Source: Umbribacter vaginalis (GTDB lineage Bacteria; Actinomycetota; Coriobacteriia; Coriobacteriales; Eggerthellaceae). Taken from it: DNA of 64,000 bases. The notes beneath the pieces are model-generated. The model made no database searches. It worked only from the letters and a program-made list of their open reading frames with translations, and was not told the origin of the DNA. A program made the translations under genes and the position numbers. Positions 8,518 through 16,782 of this stretch are shown piece after piece (position 1 is the first letter of the stretch; every line of letters begins with the position of its first letter). The stretch spans positions 8,813-72,812 of the forward strand of contig KQ959705.1 in the NCBI GenBank assembly GCA_001552935.1. The letters run 5' to 3'.

Positions 8518-9627
8518 TTATGAGCACAACGCCGCATGTGAGAAGTCGAAAACGCGCTGCTGAAATTGTTCTTTGGTAAGAAGCTCGTGAGTATGCGGTG
8601 CTGTTGCGTACAACGTATTAGTAATCACCATGCCAATAATGCTGATGGCCGCAAATGTTGCATCAATTTCTTTGCGATAGATGCCTTCGCGCTGGCCCAG
8701 GCGAATTTCATGCGCGATGAACTCGATTACTTCCTGTTCACGCGCTTGCATTTTCGCTGACCACGCGCGTTCTTCGCGCCACAGTTCGCGCATCAGGAAG
8801 TGCGTGAACGGTGGATTGCTGAACGCGAAATCGGAAAACGCTGCAAGCATAGCGGTAAGAACCTGGCGCGCATCAGTTTCTTGATGCTTGCTTACTTCGT
8901 TATGCAAGGCTGTTTCATTGTGCGCTCTCGTTTCATGGTGAACGTTCACATCAGAGCCTTTGTTGGTATCGTGGTGCGCATCGACGCCTGTTTCATCACG
9001 TTGACCAGCTCCAACCGAGGCAACCGAGTTGCTTGCCTTGTTGCTACGTTCCCCAGTTTCAGCACGTTCCCCAGCATGTGCATGCTGCTTAGTTTCTGTA
9101 CGATGACCAGCGTTTTCGTGCGTGCTGTCCGCTTCACTGTCGCGCTCTGCACCTGCAGTTTTGCACGCTTGCAGCAGCGCTACCAGCTGCGTTGTTTGTT
9201 CCTGCAAAATACACGCGCCAATTTCTTCCTTCGTTTTGAAGTAGTAGTACACGCTTCCTTTTGCAATTCCTGCTTGCTTGCAAATTTCGTCAACGGTGGT
9301 TGCGCTGTATCCTTTTTTGCTGATAATCGCTAGTGCTGCCGTAAGAAGTGCCGCCCGCGTGCGATCCGATTTCTTGGTTGGTTCTGGTTTGGCAGATTGC
9401 ATCGCAGTATCTACACCGTTACCTGCGGATTTGTCGCGTTCAACGCCTCTACCTACTGCTTTGCCACGTTCCACGCGTTTACCGGCGACGTTGTCACGTT
9501 CAATGCCTCTATGTGCGGCTTTGCCACGTTCCACGCGTCTATCTGCTGCTTTGCCACGTTCCACGTTTCCACCTTCTGCGTTGACACCTTCTGTTGCGTT
9601 CGTATCTTTATGTTTTGAAACGCTCAC
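8518..9627 (-). CDS. TetR-family repressor with repeat extension and central insertion
   Basis: The helix-turn-helix (TRAALLTAALAIISKKGYSATTVDEICKQ, then AKGSVYYYFKTKEEI) and C-terminal ligand domain (FSDFAFSNPPFTHFLMRELWREE...) are clear. Usual TetR proteins have about 190-220 residues. This frame adds an N-terminal arm with five 10-residue VERGKA-type repeats and about 95 polar residues (Thr/Glu/His/Asn-rich) between core helices. The start is uncertain: GTG at 9627 follows GGAAAGAAG; TTG at 9684 and ATG at 9402 (just before the domain) are alternatives without good ribosome sites. It follows the YhgE-type gene on the same strand and probably represses that cluster. Confidence 0.8.
   Translation of the reverse strand: MSVSKHKDTNATEGVNAEGGNVERGKAADRRVERGKAAHRGIERDNVAGKRVERGKAVGRGVERDKSAGNGVDTAMQSAKPEPTKKSDRTRAALLTAALAIISKKGYSATTVDEICKQAGIAKGSVYYYFKTKEEIGACILQEQTTQLVALLQACKTAGAERDSEADSTHENAGHRTETKQHAHAGERAETGERSNKASNSVASVGAGQRDETGVDAHHDTNKGSDVNVHHETRAHNETALHNEVSKHQETDARQVLTAMLAAFSDFAFSNPPFTHFLMRELWREERAWSAKMQAREQEVIEFIAHEIRLGQREGIYRKEIDATFAAISIIGMVITNTLYATAPHTHELLTKEQFQQRVFDFSHAALCS
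9415..9564 (-). repeat. Five in-frame 30-bp tandem repeats in the TetR gene
   Basis: Five contiguous 30-bp units encode VERGKAADRR, VERGKAAHRG, IERDNVAGKR, VERGKAVGRG and VERDKSAGNG. Units differ at a few bases. The region between this gene and its upstream neighbour (9640-9800) continues with imperfect repeats of CATCACGCGCCGC. Confidence 0.85.
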
Positions 9628-9808
9628 AGCACCGCTTCTTTCCAAAACATCACGCGCCGCATCAAAATCTCCCGCGCCGCGCAACCCGTTCCCGCACCAC
9701 TTCTTCCCGAAGTTCTCACGCGCCGCTTTTCCCCGAAGCCATCACGTGCCACATCAAAATCTCTCGCGCGGCTTTTTCCCGACACCTCACGCGCCGCTTC
9801 CAAAACCC

Positions 9809-11884
9809 CTAGTCAAGCGTGAAAATCGGGTGCAAGTCGGTCATGCGAACCATCTGACGATGCCGCGCAAGAATGCTGCTAAGCGCAAGTGCCACTATGG
9901 CAAACACTACCAGCACCAGCGCCGAGAACGCCATCATGTTGCCATTGCTGCCCGACATCGCCTGGCGCAAGCCCATAACCGAGTACGTCATCGGCAGCGC
10001 AGGATGCATCGCTTGGAAAAACGGCGGCGTCATTTGAATGGGGAACGTGCCCGCCGCGCTGGTAATTTGCAGCATCAGCAGGATAATTGCAACCAATCTA
10101 CCAGGCACTTTGAACGCCATAATGATAGTTTGCATAACAGCCATAAACACGCAGCCCGTCAAAATACCAAGGCCGTAGTACGCGCCCACGTTGTTTATTT
10201 GCAGGCGAATCACGAACTGTATAACGAGCATCAAAATAACTGCCTGAGCTGCGCCAACAACTGCCAGCGGCACGTAGCTGATAAGCGTGCTTTTAATGGG
10301 ATTCATGCCGCACAGCAGCGCGCGCCTGTTCAGTACACGCATGATGAACGTGCTGATCAGCGAGCCAACCCACAGTCCAATCGAAATGAAGTAGGGCGCA
10401 AATCCGGAACCGTAATTGTTTACAGTCGTGAAGTTTTCTTCGTGAAGTGCCACCGGCGAGCTCATCATCGTGCTGTGCAGCTTCGGATTGTCAAGCTTTG
10501 CGGTGTCGTGCGCCTCATTCAAGCCGTCATGCAGTTTGTTCGCGCCGTCTGTCAAATCGGGCATGCGACCAGCCAATTTGCCCGTGCCGTCATGCAGTTT
10601 GCCTGCGCCGTCATGCAAGCTGGCAGCTCCATTCGCCGCCTTTGCGGCACCGTCGTGCAAGTTTTCCGCTCCGTGCGAAATGCACTCGTTTGCTTGCGAA
10701 AGCGCTGTTGCACCCTGCGCCAAACGGCTTGTGCCGCCGCTTATGCTTTGCGTGCCTTTGTGCAGGTCAGCTGCTGAATTTTCCAGCTTTTGCGCGCCCT
10801 GCGATAGCTGAGTTGCTCCCTGCGAAATGCTTGCAAGCTGACTATCAAGCACATCTTGCTGTGTTGAAAGCGACGACCCCACGCCTTGCAGCATCGTAAG
10901 AATGCTCTGTTTGCTTGCTTGCGGCTTCGACGCAGCGGCAAGCAGCTGCTCAAATTGCTTTTTCGTGGCAGCGTTGTTTGCCTGCACCGCCTGATGCAGC
11001 TTCTGCGTGCCCTGCGCAAGTTGCGTGGAATGCTGCGCCAACTGCGCGCTTCCTTGCGACAGAGCACTCGCCCCACGTTCCAGCGATTGCGCACCTTTGC
11101 TCAGTTCATCGCATTTCTTGGTGAACGTATCTGCGCCGCTTGCCGCCTGAGTTGCCCCGTCACGAAGCGTTCTGGTACCTTTATCAAGCGTTTGCAAGCC
11201 CTCGTGCAAGGTACCAGTCGAGCGCTCCAAGGTGCCCGTTGCGTCGTTAAGCGTGCGCGCACCATCGGCCGCCTTCGTGGCGCCATCGGCAAGATCCCCC
11301 GCGCCATCAGCCGCTTCACCCAATTTCTTGCGCGAATCTTCCATCTTCTTGAAGAACGCATCCCAGTACTCTTCCACAACCGCTTCGCTAATTTCGCTGC
11401 GCAGCGTTTTGAACCCGCTGGCACCCAGCTGCGACGCCAGCATATTGCTTGCCTGGTCGTACTTCACCAGCAGCTTCGCTTCTACCGGATTGGCCTGCTC
11501 AGCCGACGCAATGCACGCGCTAAAATTTTCGGGAATCGTTACGCTCATAAAGTAGCGCCCGTTCGCCAAACCATCGCGCGCCTCATCGCTCGACACAAAA
11601 TTCCACTGGAACCCCTCTTGCTTGGCCGTTAAATCTTCCAGGCGCTTTTTGATGTCGTTCCCTAAATTGCGATGCTCATCTTGGATTATGGCACCGCGGT
11701 CGTCAATGACAACCGCCACCGGCACCGCGTCGAGCGTTTTGTACGGGTTCGTGAACGCCCACAAATACAGGGCGCCATACAGCAGCGGAATAAGAACAAT
11801 CGCGCCCACCACAATTTTGCGCGCTTTGCCTTTCAGCGTGCAGCGCAGTTCGTGAAGCGCCAGCAAAAATGTATTAGCGTGCAT
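9809..11884 (-). CDS. YhgE/Pip-domain membrane protein (ABC-2 type exporter partner)
   Basis: A 691-residue membrane protein. The start at 11884 follows GGAGG and overlaps the upstream ATPase gene by 11 bases. The layout is a first transmembrane helix (KIVVGAIVLIPLLYGALYLWAF), an extracytoplasmic domain (YKTLDAVPVAVVIDDRGA), then about 300 residues of GA-x-x-L-x-x-GA coiled repeats (DGATKAADGARTL..., GAQSLERGASALSQG). A block of about five membrane helices ends the protein (WVGSLISTFIMRVL, AAGTFPIQMTPPFFQ). This is the YhgE/Pip architecture, related to ABC-2 permeases and phage-infection proteins. Coupling to the adjacent ATPase suggests an export complex; the substrate is unknown. Confidence 0.87.
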   Translation of the reverse strand: MHANTFLLALHELRCTLKGKARKIVVGAIVLIPLLYGALYLWAFTNPYKTLDAVPVAVVIDDRGAIIQDEHRNLGNDIKKRLEDLTAKQEGFQWNFVSSDEARDGLANGRYFMSVTIPENFSACIASAEQANPVEAKLLVKYDQASNMLASQLGASGFKTLRSEISEAVVEEYWDAFFKKMEDSRKKLGEAADGAGDLADGATKAADGARTLNDATGTLERSTGTLHEGLQTLDKGTRTLRDGATQAASGADTFTKKCDELSKGAQSLERGASALSQGSAQLAQHSTQLAQGTQKLHQAVQANNAATKKQFEQLLAAASKPQASKQSILTMLQGVGSSLSTQQDVLDSQLASISQGATQLSQGAQKLENSAADLHKGTQSISGGTSRLAQGATALSQANECISHGAENLHDGAAKAANGAASLHDGAGKLHDGTGKLAGRMPDLTDGANKLHDGLNEAHDTAKLDNPKLHSTMMSSPVALHEENFTTVNNYGSGFAPYFISIGLWVGSLISTFIMRVLNRRALLCGMNPIKSTLISYVPLAVVGAAQAVILMLVIQFVIRLQINNVGAYYGLGILTGCVFMAVMQTIIMAFKVPGRLVAIILLMLQITSAAGTFPIQMTPPFFQAMHPALPMTYSVMGLRQAMSGSNGNMMAFSALVLVVFAIVALALSSILARHRQMVRMTDLHPIFTLD

Positions 11885-13019
11885 TTTGAGCCTCCTTGCT
11901 AAGCGAACGAACCTTGGTTGTTTTGTTTGGCGCGGGAACGCGGTCATCCCTGTTTGGTGCCTGGTTGTGAGTCTTGTTCGATGCATTGCTCGACGCAGGA
12001 ACGCGGTCATCCTTGCTCGGCGCCTTGTTCTGCGCGCATACGTGATTGTCCTTGCTGAGCTTCAAAACGCAATCGGCGTGCTGGTGAAGATCGTGTTGCA
12101 GCATTTCCACAATACATGCGCACGTGTGCGTGTTTACGTAAGCACGAATGTCGCGCAGCAGTTGCTCGGTTTGCGCGCCCGTGAGTTCGCTTTCAATATC
12201 GTCGATGAACAGCAGTAATGGCTTTTTCAGCAGCGCCAGCGCGATGCTTACGCGCAGTTGTTCGTCAATCGTAAGCGATCCGATTGCTTGTGACAGCGGT
12301 GCCGTTACGCCCCACGTTTCAAGCAGTCTACATGCGCTTTCAAAACTCGGAAGCTCGTTTTTGCTGCCCAGAAATTCGTGCGGCACTTGCATAGTTTCTG
12401 GTCGCTGCGCCAGCGCGCGCTCGTGACGCAGCCGCCGCCGATAGAGTTTTTGTGCAATGCCCAGCTCACAGTTAATTGCCTCTTTGATAGTTTGCGTGTG
12501 ATAGAAATCGTTGAGTCCTCTGACCAGCGCAATTCCGGTGTAACAGCGCAGCATCGAGCGATAGTGCTGCACGGGAAGTTCCATGATGTGAATGCTGCCG
12601 TGCGTTGTTCGCATAACGCCTGCTAAAGAAAGCAGCAGCGCCGTTTTTCCTGTTCCGTGTTCGCCTGAGAGCGCAAGTATCTGATGAGGGGATACACGCA
12701 ACGATACATCCCAAAATGCTTTACCAGAAATATGTTTGATACCCAGATGGTCGGCGCGCAGCAAATAGGGGAGTTGCGTGTTTACGTTTTGGGGAACGGA
12801 GTGCACGGATTTTGCGGCTGCTTGCGTGGTTTGCACGGTGCTCGCGGCTGCTTGCGTGGCTTGCGCGGAGCTTGCCGATTGCGTGGCGTGTGGCGCTTGT
12901 ACTGGTTGCGCGCCTTGCGCAGTGTCGTTTGACCCTTGTCGCGTGCATGTGTGTGTTCCCTGGTGAAAGTCACGTTCGATTGTATCTTGAGATACGGACT
13001 GCGTTTGTTCGTTTGTCAT
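11874..13019 (-). CDS. Divergent ABC transporter ATP-binding protein
   Basis: A 381-residue protein; the ATG at 13019 is preferred over a GTG at 13028 because GGGAG is 10 bases away. One ATPase domain has Walker A GEHGTGKTA and a Q-loop region. The signature is LTIDEQLRVSIAL rather than LSGGQ, and Walker B reads LLLFIDDIES, with Asp where the catalytic Glu normally sits. Low-complexity Gln/Thr/Ala-rich (first 80 residues) and Lys/Asn/Pro-rich (last 50 residues) tails flank it. It overlaps the YhgE-type gene, so the two are probably one transporter. The altered motifs suggest weak or regulatory ATPase activity. Confidence 0.8.
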   Translation of the reverse strand: MTNEQTQSVSQDTIERDFHQGTHTCTRQGSNDTAQGAQPVQAPHATQSASSAQATQAAASTVQTTQAAAKSVHSVPQNVNTQLPYLLRADHLGIKHISGKAFWDVSLRVSPHQILALSGEHGTGKTALLLSLAGVMRTTHGSIHIMELPVQHYRSMLRCYTGIALVRGLNDFYHTQTIKEAINCELGIAQKLYRRRLRHERALAQRPETMQVPHEFLGSKNELPSFESACRLLETWGVTAPLSQAIGSLTIDEQLRVSIALALLKKPLLLFIDDIESELTGAQTEQLLRDIRAYVNTHTCACIVEMLQHDLHQHADCVLKLSKDNHVCAQNKAPSKDDRVPASSNASNKTHNQAPNRDDRVPAPNKTTKVRSLSKEAQNAR

Positions 13020-13180
13020 GGATGACACTCTCCCTGCTATTCATACTAAACAATCTGCCCAGTTTATGAGTGAATTCCTGCTTACATACGCGTGTGCTGG
13101 TGTACAAGAGTCGTGTCGCCTACAGACAGTGCCGCTACCTATAAGGCGCGCTTCAGCGTTGCGTTTTAACCACTCGATGC

Positions 13181-13233
13181 TCTCACGTGCGAGAATCGGG
13201 ATTTCATTAAGTCGACATTCTCACGTGCGAGAA
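13181..13233. repeat. Two copies of a TCTCACGTGCGAGAA dyad
   Basis: Identical 15-mers lie at 13181-13195 and 13219-13233 (38 bp apart), each with inverted arms TCTC/GAGA and a following CGGG..TTCAT. They sit upstream of the ABC-YhgE-TetR cluster and look like tandem binding sites for a dimeric regulator. Confidence 0.6.
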
Positions 13234-13251
13234 CGGGGCTTCATAAAAACC

Positions 13252-13342
13252 GACCGAATAGTCAATTAAGCGTATGCCACTGTATGCCTTTTGTTTCAAG
13301 AAAGAAAGCACATTGTCATTTTTTGACTGAATAGTCAAAAAA
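13252..13342. promoter_or_regulatory. Paired TetR-type operators GACYGAATAGTC
   Basis: GACTGAATAGTC (13325-13336) is the core of a long dyad with A/T arms at 13319-13342. GACCGAATAGTC lies at 13252-13263, 73 bp away. The 12-mer resembles operators bound by AcrR/TetR dimers. The location upstream of the cluster ending in a TetR gene supports autoregulation; this is an inference from position. The rest of the 700-bp gap (13020-13719) has no recognised gene. Confidence 0.6.
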
Positions 13343-13719
13343 AATACACAAAACAGCATTTGCCGCTTGTCAGATTTGTTGGCTTGCACGGTGCAGTATG
13401 TCGCTTACTATATTCGTTGGCGCGCACCGCACACGCACGCCACACACCGCACAGTGTGCCGCTTACCGTATTCGTTATCGCGTCTCGCATATTCAACTCG
13501 TGTTGCCATTTTGTTACTTATAGAGGCGACCTGCTTTTTTGCCGCTTAAAATAATATTGTTAAAAAACAAATTGCTTCCAACTTACCTCTCATAAAATTT
13601 AACAGTATAATGATTGTAAGCATGTTTGTACCCTATACGTTTCGTACAGGTAGCCGCTGTCAAACGTAGTATAAAAGTGCTTGTGAATTAGTCGAATAGA
13701 GAGATAGGGGAGGTGCAGT

Positions 13720-15186
13720 ATGGGATTCTTAACTGACGTTATAGCGCTGTCGCGCTTCCAGTTTGCGTTTACTGTGGCATATCACTTTATTTTTGTGCCA
13801 TTGTCAATTGGCCTTGGTCTTATTGTCGCAATTTTAGAAACGAAATATTATCGTTCACGCAAACCTGAAGACGCTGCTGCGGCACATTTCTGGTTAAAGA
13901 TATTCACTACTACCTTTGCAATCGGTGTTGCTACAGGAATTACCATGGAGTTCTCATTCGGAACAAACTGGGCAAACTATTCTCGTTTTGTAGGCGACAT
14001 CTTTGGAGCGCCACTTGCAGCTGAAGCGCTTTTCGCGTTCTTCTTGGAGTCGGTGTTCTTAGGAGTTTTGCTATTCGGAAGAAAACGCACTTCTCCGCGC
14101 TTTTATATGGTGTCCGCTTGGTTGGTGTGGATTGGCTCTCTGCTTTCAGCTTTGTGGATTCTTATTGCGAATTCGTGGATGCAAACACCAGGCGGTGCTG
14201 AGCTTGCATCAGATGGCTCCAAGGCAATTATTACTAATTTCTTTGCAGCCGCGTTTAACCCTTCAACTGCAACGCGCTATTCACACACCGTTTTGTCGTT
14301 GCTGGTCATGGGCGCGTTCGTAGCGTTATCGGTAGCGGGATACTATTTCTTGAAGAAGCGCCACATTGAATTTGCGCGCACTACTGCAAAAGTAGGTGCG
14401 ATTGTTGGTTGCGTTGCTGCTATCTTACTGTTGGTATCGGCGCACGCTACCGCTGTTGGTGTTTCGGTTGAACAGCCTACAAAACTTGCAATGATGGAAG
14501 GTCAGTACAAAGATGAACCTGCTGCCTTGTATCTTTTTGGTTGGGTTGATCAGAAGAATCAGCAGGTTATTGCACCATTTAAGATTGAAGGCGGCACAAG
14601 CTTTTTAGCAACAAACTCCTTTGATACAAAAGTTCCTGGCTTAAATTCACTTGCAAAAACCGACAAGTTTAAAGATTTAAACCCCGAGCAGCTGCCTGTA
14701 AACGCTGTATTTCAATCATATCACCTGATGGTTGCGTGCTTTGGACTTATCGTTTTGGTTATCATTCTTGCATTTGTTGGATTGAAAAAGCCAAAACTGT
14801 TCGAGAAAAAATGGGTTGGTCGCATCTTGCTTATTGCGCCTGTATTCCCCTTTCTTGCAATTCAAGCCGGTTGGATGACCGCAGAAGTTGGTCGTCAGCC
14901 ATGGGTTGTATATCCGTCAACCTCAGGCCCTGATGGCGTATCAATGCTTACCGCAAATGCTATTTCGCCTTCAGTTTCAGCTGTTGAGTTGCTTATCACT
15001 ATTTTGTTGTTTGTAGTTGTGTACGTATTTTTATTCATTGCGTGGGTGCGTGTAATTTCGCACTTCCTGCATGAAGGACCTGTTGAAACTCCGTTTGCGC
15101 CAAGCCCTAAGGCGGCACAAAAGCATGTTGCTGCAGCCCAAAAAGCTACTCACGAAAAAGCTCAAGCGGAAGGAAGTGAAGCATAA
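13720..15186 (+). CDS. cydA: Cytochrome bd oxidase subunit I
   Basis: A 488-residue membrane protein with an AGGGGAGG ribosome site. It carries the quinol-oxidising, haem-bearing half of the bd-type terminal oxidase, which reduces O2 to water at low oxygen. Conserved landmarks are SRFQFAFTVAYHFIFVPLSIG (H22), EFSFGTNW, the haem-ligand histidine in RYSHTVLS, a Met in YHLMVACFG, and the near C-terminal GWMTAEVGRQPW. About nine membrane helices are visible and the Q loop is of the short type. One-base overlap with cydB shows an operon. No cydCD genes are in the window. Confidence 0.95.
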   Translation: MGFLTDVIALSRFQFAFTVAYHFIFVPLSIGLGLIVAILETKYYRSRKPEDAAAAHFWLKIFTTTFAIGVATGITMEFSFGTNWANYSRFVGDIFGAPLAAEALFAFFLESVFLGVLLFGRKRTSPRFYMVSAWLVWIGSLLSALWILIANSWMQTPGGAELASDGSKAIITNFFAAAFNPSTATRYSHTVLSLLVMGAFVALSVAGYYFLKKRHIEFARTTAKVGAIVGCVAAILLLVSAHATAVGVSVEQPTKLAMMEGQYKDEPAALYLFGWVDQKNQQVIAPFKIEGGTSFLATNSFDTKVPGLNSLAKTDKFKDLNPEQLPVNAVFQSYHLMVACFGLIVLVIILAFVGLKKPKLFEKKWVGRILLIAPVFPFLAIQAGWMTAEVGRQPWVVYPSTSGPDGVSMLTANAISPSVSAVELLITILLFVVVYVFLFIAWVRVISHFLHEGPVETPFAPSPKAAQKHVAAAQKATHEKAQAEGSEA

Positions 15187-16280
15187 TGGAATTCACCGTT
15201 CTTGAAGTTCTTTGGTACTTCCTCATTTTCCTTCTTATAGCAGGATATTTTGTACTTGATGGATTCGATTTAGGCATCGGCGTTCTCTCGCCATTCGTTG
15301 CAAAAGACGAAAAAGAGATGCGCATATGCCGTCATGCAATTGGCCCTGTATGGGATGGTAACGAAGTATGGCTTCTTACCGCAGGTGGCGCGCTGTTTGC
15401 GGCCTTTGCGCCTGCGTATGCTACTACGTTTTCTGGTTTTTATCTTGCAATTATGTTGGTACTGTTCGGTTTGATTGTACGTGTATTCGGTTTGGAATAT
15501 GCTCATCACGACCCAGCATGGATGAAAGTTTGGAACGCGTTGTTCTTTATTGGATCCTTGCTGCCTGCACTGTTAACTGGTGTTGCTGTTGGTAACGTTT
15601 TTGCTGGTATTCCTATGGATGCTGCTGGTAACTACAATGGCATTCCGCTGTTTGGTCTTATTTCACCCTTTACGCTGCTGTGCGGACTGTTCGGCCTGTG
15701 CATGATGCTTACTGCTGGTGCGTGCTGGCTGTCACTGAAGGCGCCGCTTCACTCTAACTTGCGTAAGCGCGCAGTTGCTATTCGCGTACCGTTACAAATT
15801 GTAAACTTGGTATTATTCGTTTTGATGACACTCCATGCACTTCTTATTACGAAGTTTGATACGGCACCTGTTTTAGCGCCCGTACGTTGGATTTTCTTTG
15901 TACTGTTTATCGTGTTGTCACTGGTGTCATTGTTTACGAACCTTAAAGGTAAGGCTTTGCTTGCACAGGGTGCAACCGATGAAGCAAGTGCGAAAGCCGC
16001 CTACAAGCTTGATTTGATTGCTTTCATTACGCAATCTGCAACAGCTATTATGGTTGTATTCCTGCTTGCAACATCAATGTTCCCGTATTTGGTGGCGGCA
16101 AGTGCTAACAGCGTTGGCCCTGCTCTTACCATTGCGAACACTGTTGCAGCTGACGGCACGCTGTTCTGGATGACAGCTATCGCATGCGTTGGTGTGCCAA
16201 TTGTACTGGTGTACCATGTAATAACGTACTACACCTTCCGCGGACGTATTAAGGAAGAAGACTTGGACGCAGGCTATTAA
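15186..16280 (+). CDS. cydB: Cytochrome bd oxidase subunit II
   Basis: A 364-residue membrane protein of normal length, starting within the cydA stop (TAATG). The N-terminus has the family pattern [18 protein letters not shown] and then [23 protein letters not shown]-like sequence (here [15 protein letters not shown]). About eight membrane helices follow. It forms the heterodimeric bd oxidase with CydA in the cytoplasmic membrane. A strong terminator follows at 16335-16367, closing a two-gene transcript. Confidence 0.95.
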   Translation: [364 protein letters not shown]

Positions 16281-16334
16281 GCCAGTTGCTCAGGACGCAC
16301 CTTATTAAGCGTGCTGTTCAGGAACGTTCAATTG

Positions 16335-16367
16335 AAAGCACCTTGCTTTTTGCGAGGTGCTTTTTTT
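16335..16367 (+). terminator. Rho-independent terminator after cydAB
   Basis: Stem arms AAAGCACCT (16335-16343) and AGGTGCTTT (16355-16363) are perfectly complementary and run into seven T. Confidence 0.9.
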
Positions 16368-16465
16368 GTGGCTGCTTCATGCAAAAATGTGCTGAGTTTC
16401 GTACAACGTAAAGTCTTGCAAAGTGTTGATAGTCATAAATATATCCACTATAAAATGGTATAAAA

Positions 16466-16552
16466 AACGCCCCGCATAACACGGGACGCTTTGAGCACCG
16501 CAAGAACCGCGCCACGCAAGAATGAAACGCCCCGCATAATACGGGGTGCTCA
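16466..16552 (-). terminator. Two related terminator-like hairpins for the binding-protein gene
   Basis: The sequence ACGCCCCGCATAA-ACGGG-GCT occurs twice, near 16466-16490 and 16526-16552. Read on the minus strand each forms a GC stem (CCCCG/CGGGG type); the distal one runs into GCGTTTTTT. They lie about 230 bp beyond the stop of the binding-protein gene. Confidence 0.6.
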
Positions 16553-16663
16553 CTTGCAAGAATGTATTGAAAACGCAGCCGTCATACTGCAATCATGCAA
16601 CTACGTAGCAGTTACGCATAACGAGTATCGCATAACGAGTATCAATTACGCACAGCTCGTGTG

Positions 16664-16754
16664 GCAACTATACCGGCAGCGTGCGCAACTTCGTACCACT
16701 ACGCCGCAACTACGCAGCAGTAATACCGCAACTATACCGGCAGCGTGCGCAACT
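16664..16754. repeat. Two identical 27-bp direct repeats
   Basis: The 27-mer starting GCAACTATACCGG and ending GTGCGCAACT occurs at 16664-16690 and 16728-16754. Nearby CGCATAACGAGTATC is also repeated in tandem. No gene was recognised between 16281 and 16782. Confidence 0.85.
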
Positions 16755-16782
16755 CCGCATCACTGCACAGCAGCCATATAGC

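Noticed and set aside
9278..10777. 499-codon plus-strand open frame
   Set aside because: It is antisense to the TetR and YhgE genes, which have clear domains; the long frame results from repetitive GC-rich codons on the other strand and its product is Arg/Cys/His-rich with no motif.
13319..13342. T-tract/A-tract dyad as a terminator
   Set aside because: Stem is mostly A/T with a GACT/AGTC core and no GC stem; repetition of the core at 13252-13263 argues for an operator instead.
16664..16754. CRISPR-like repeats
   Set aside because: Only two copies with a short spacer, not a regular array, and no cas genes in the window.
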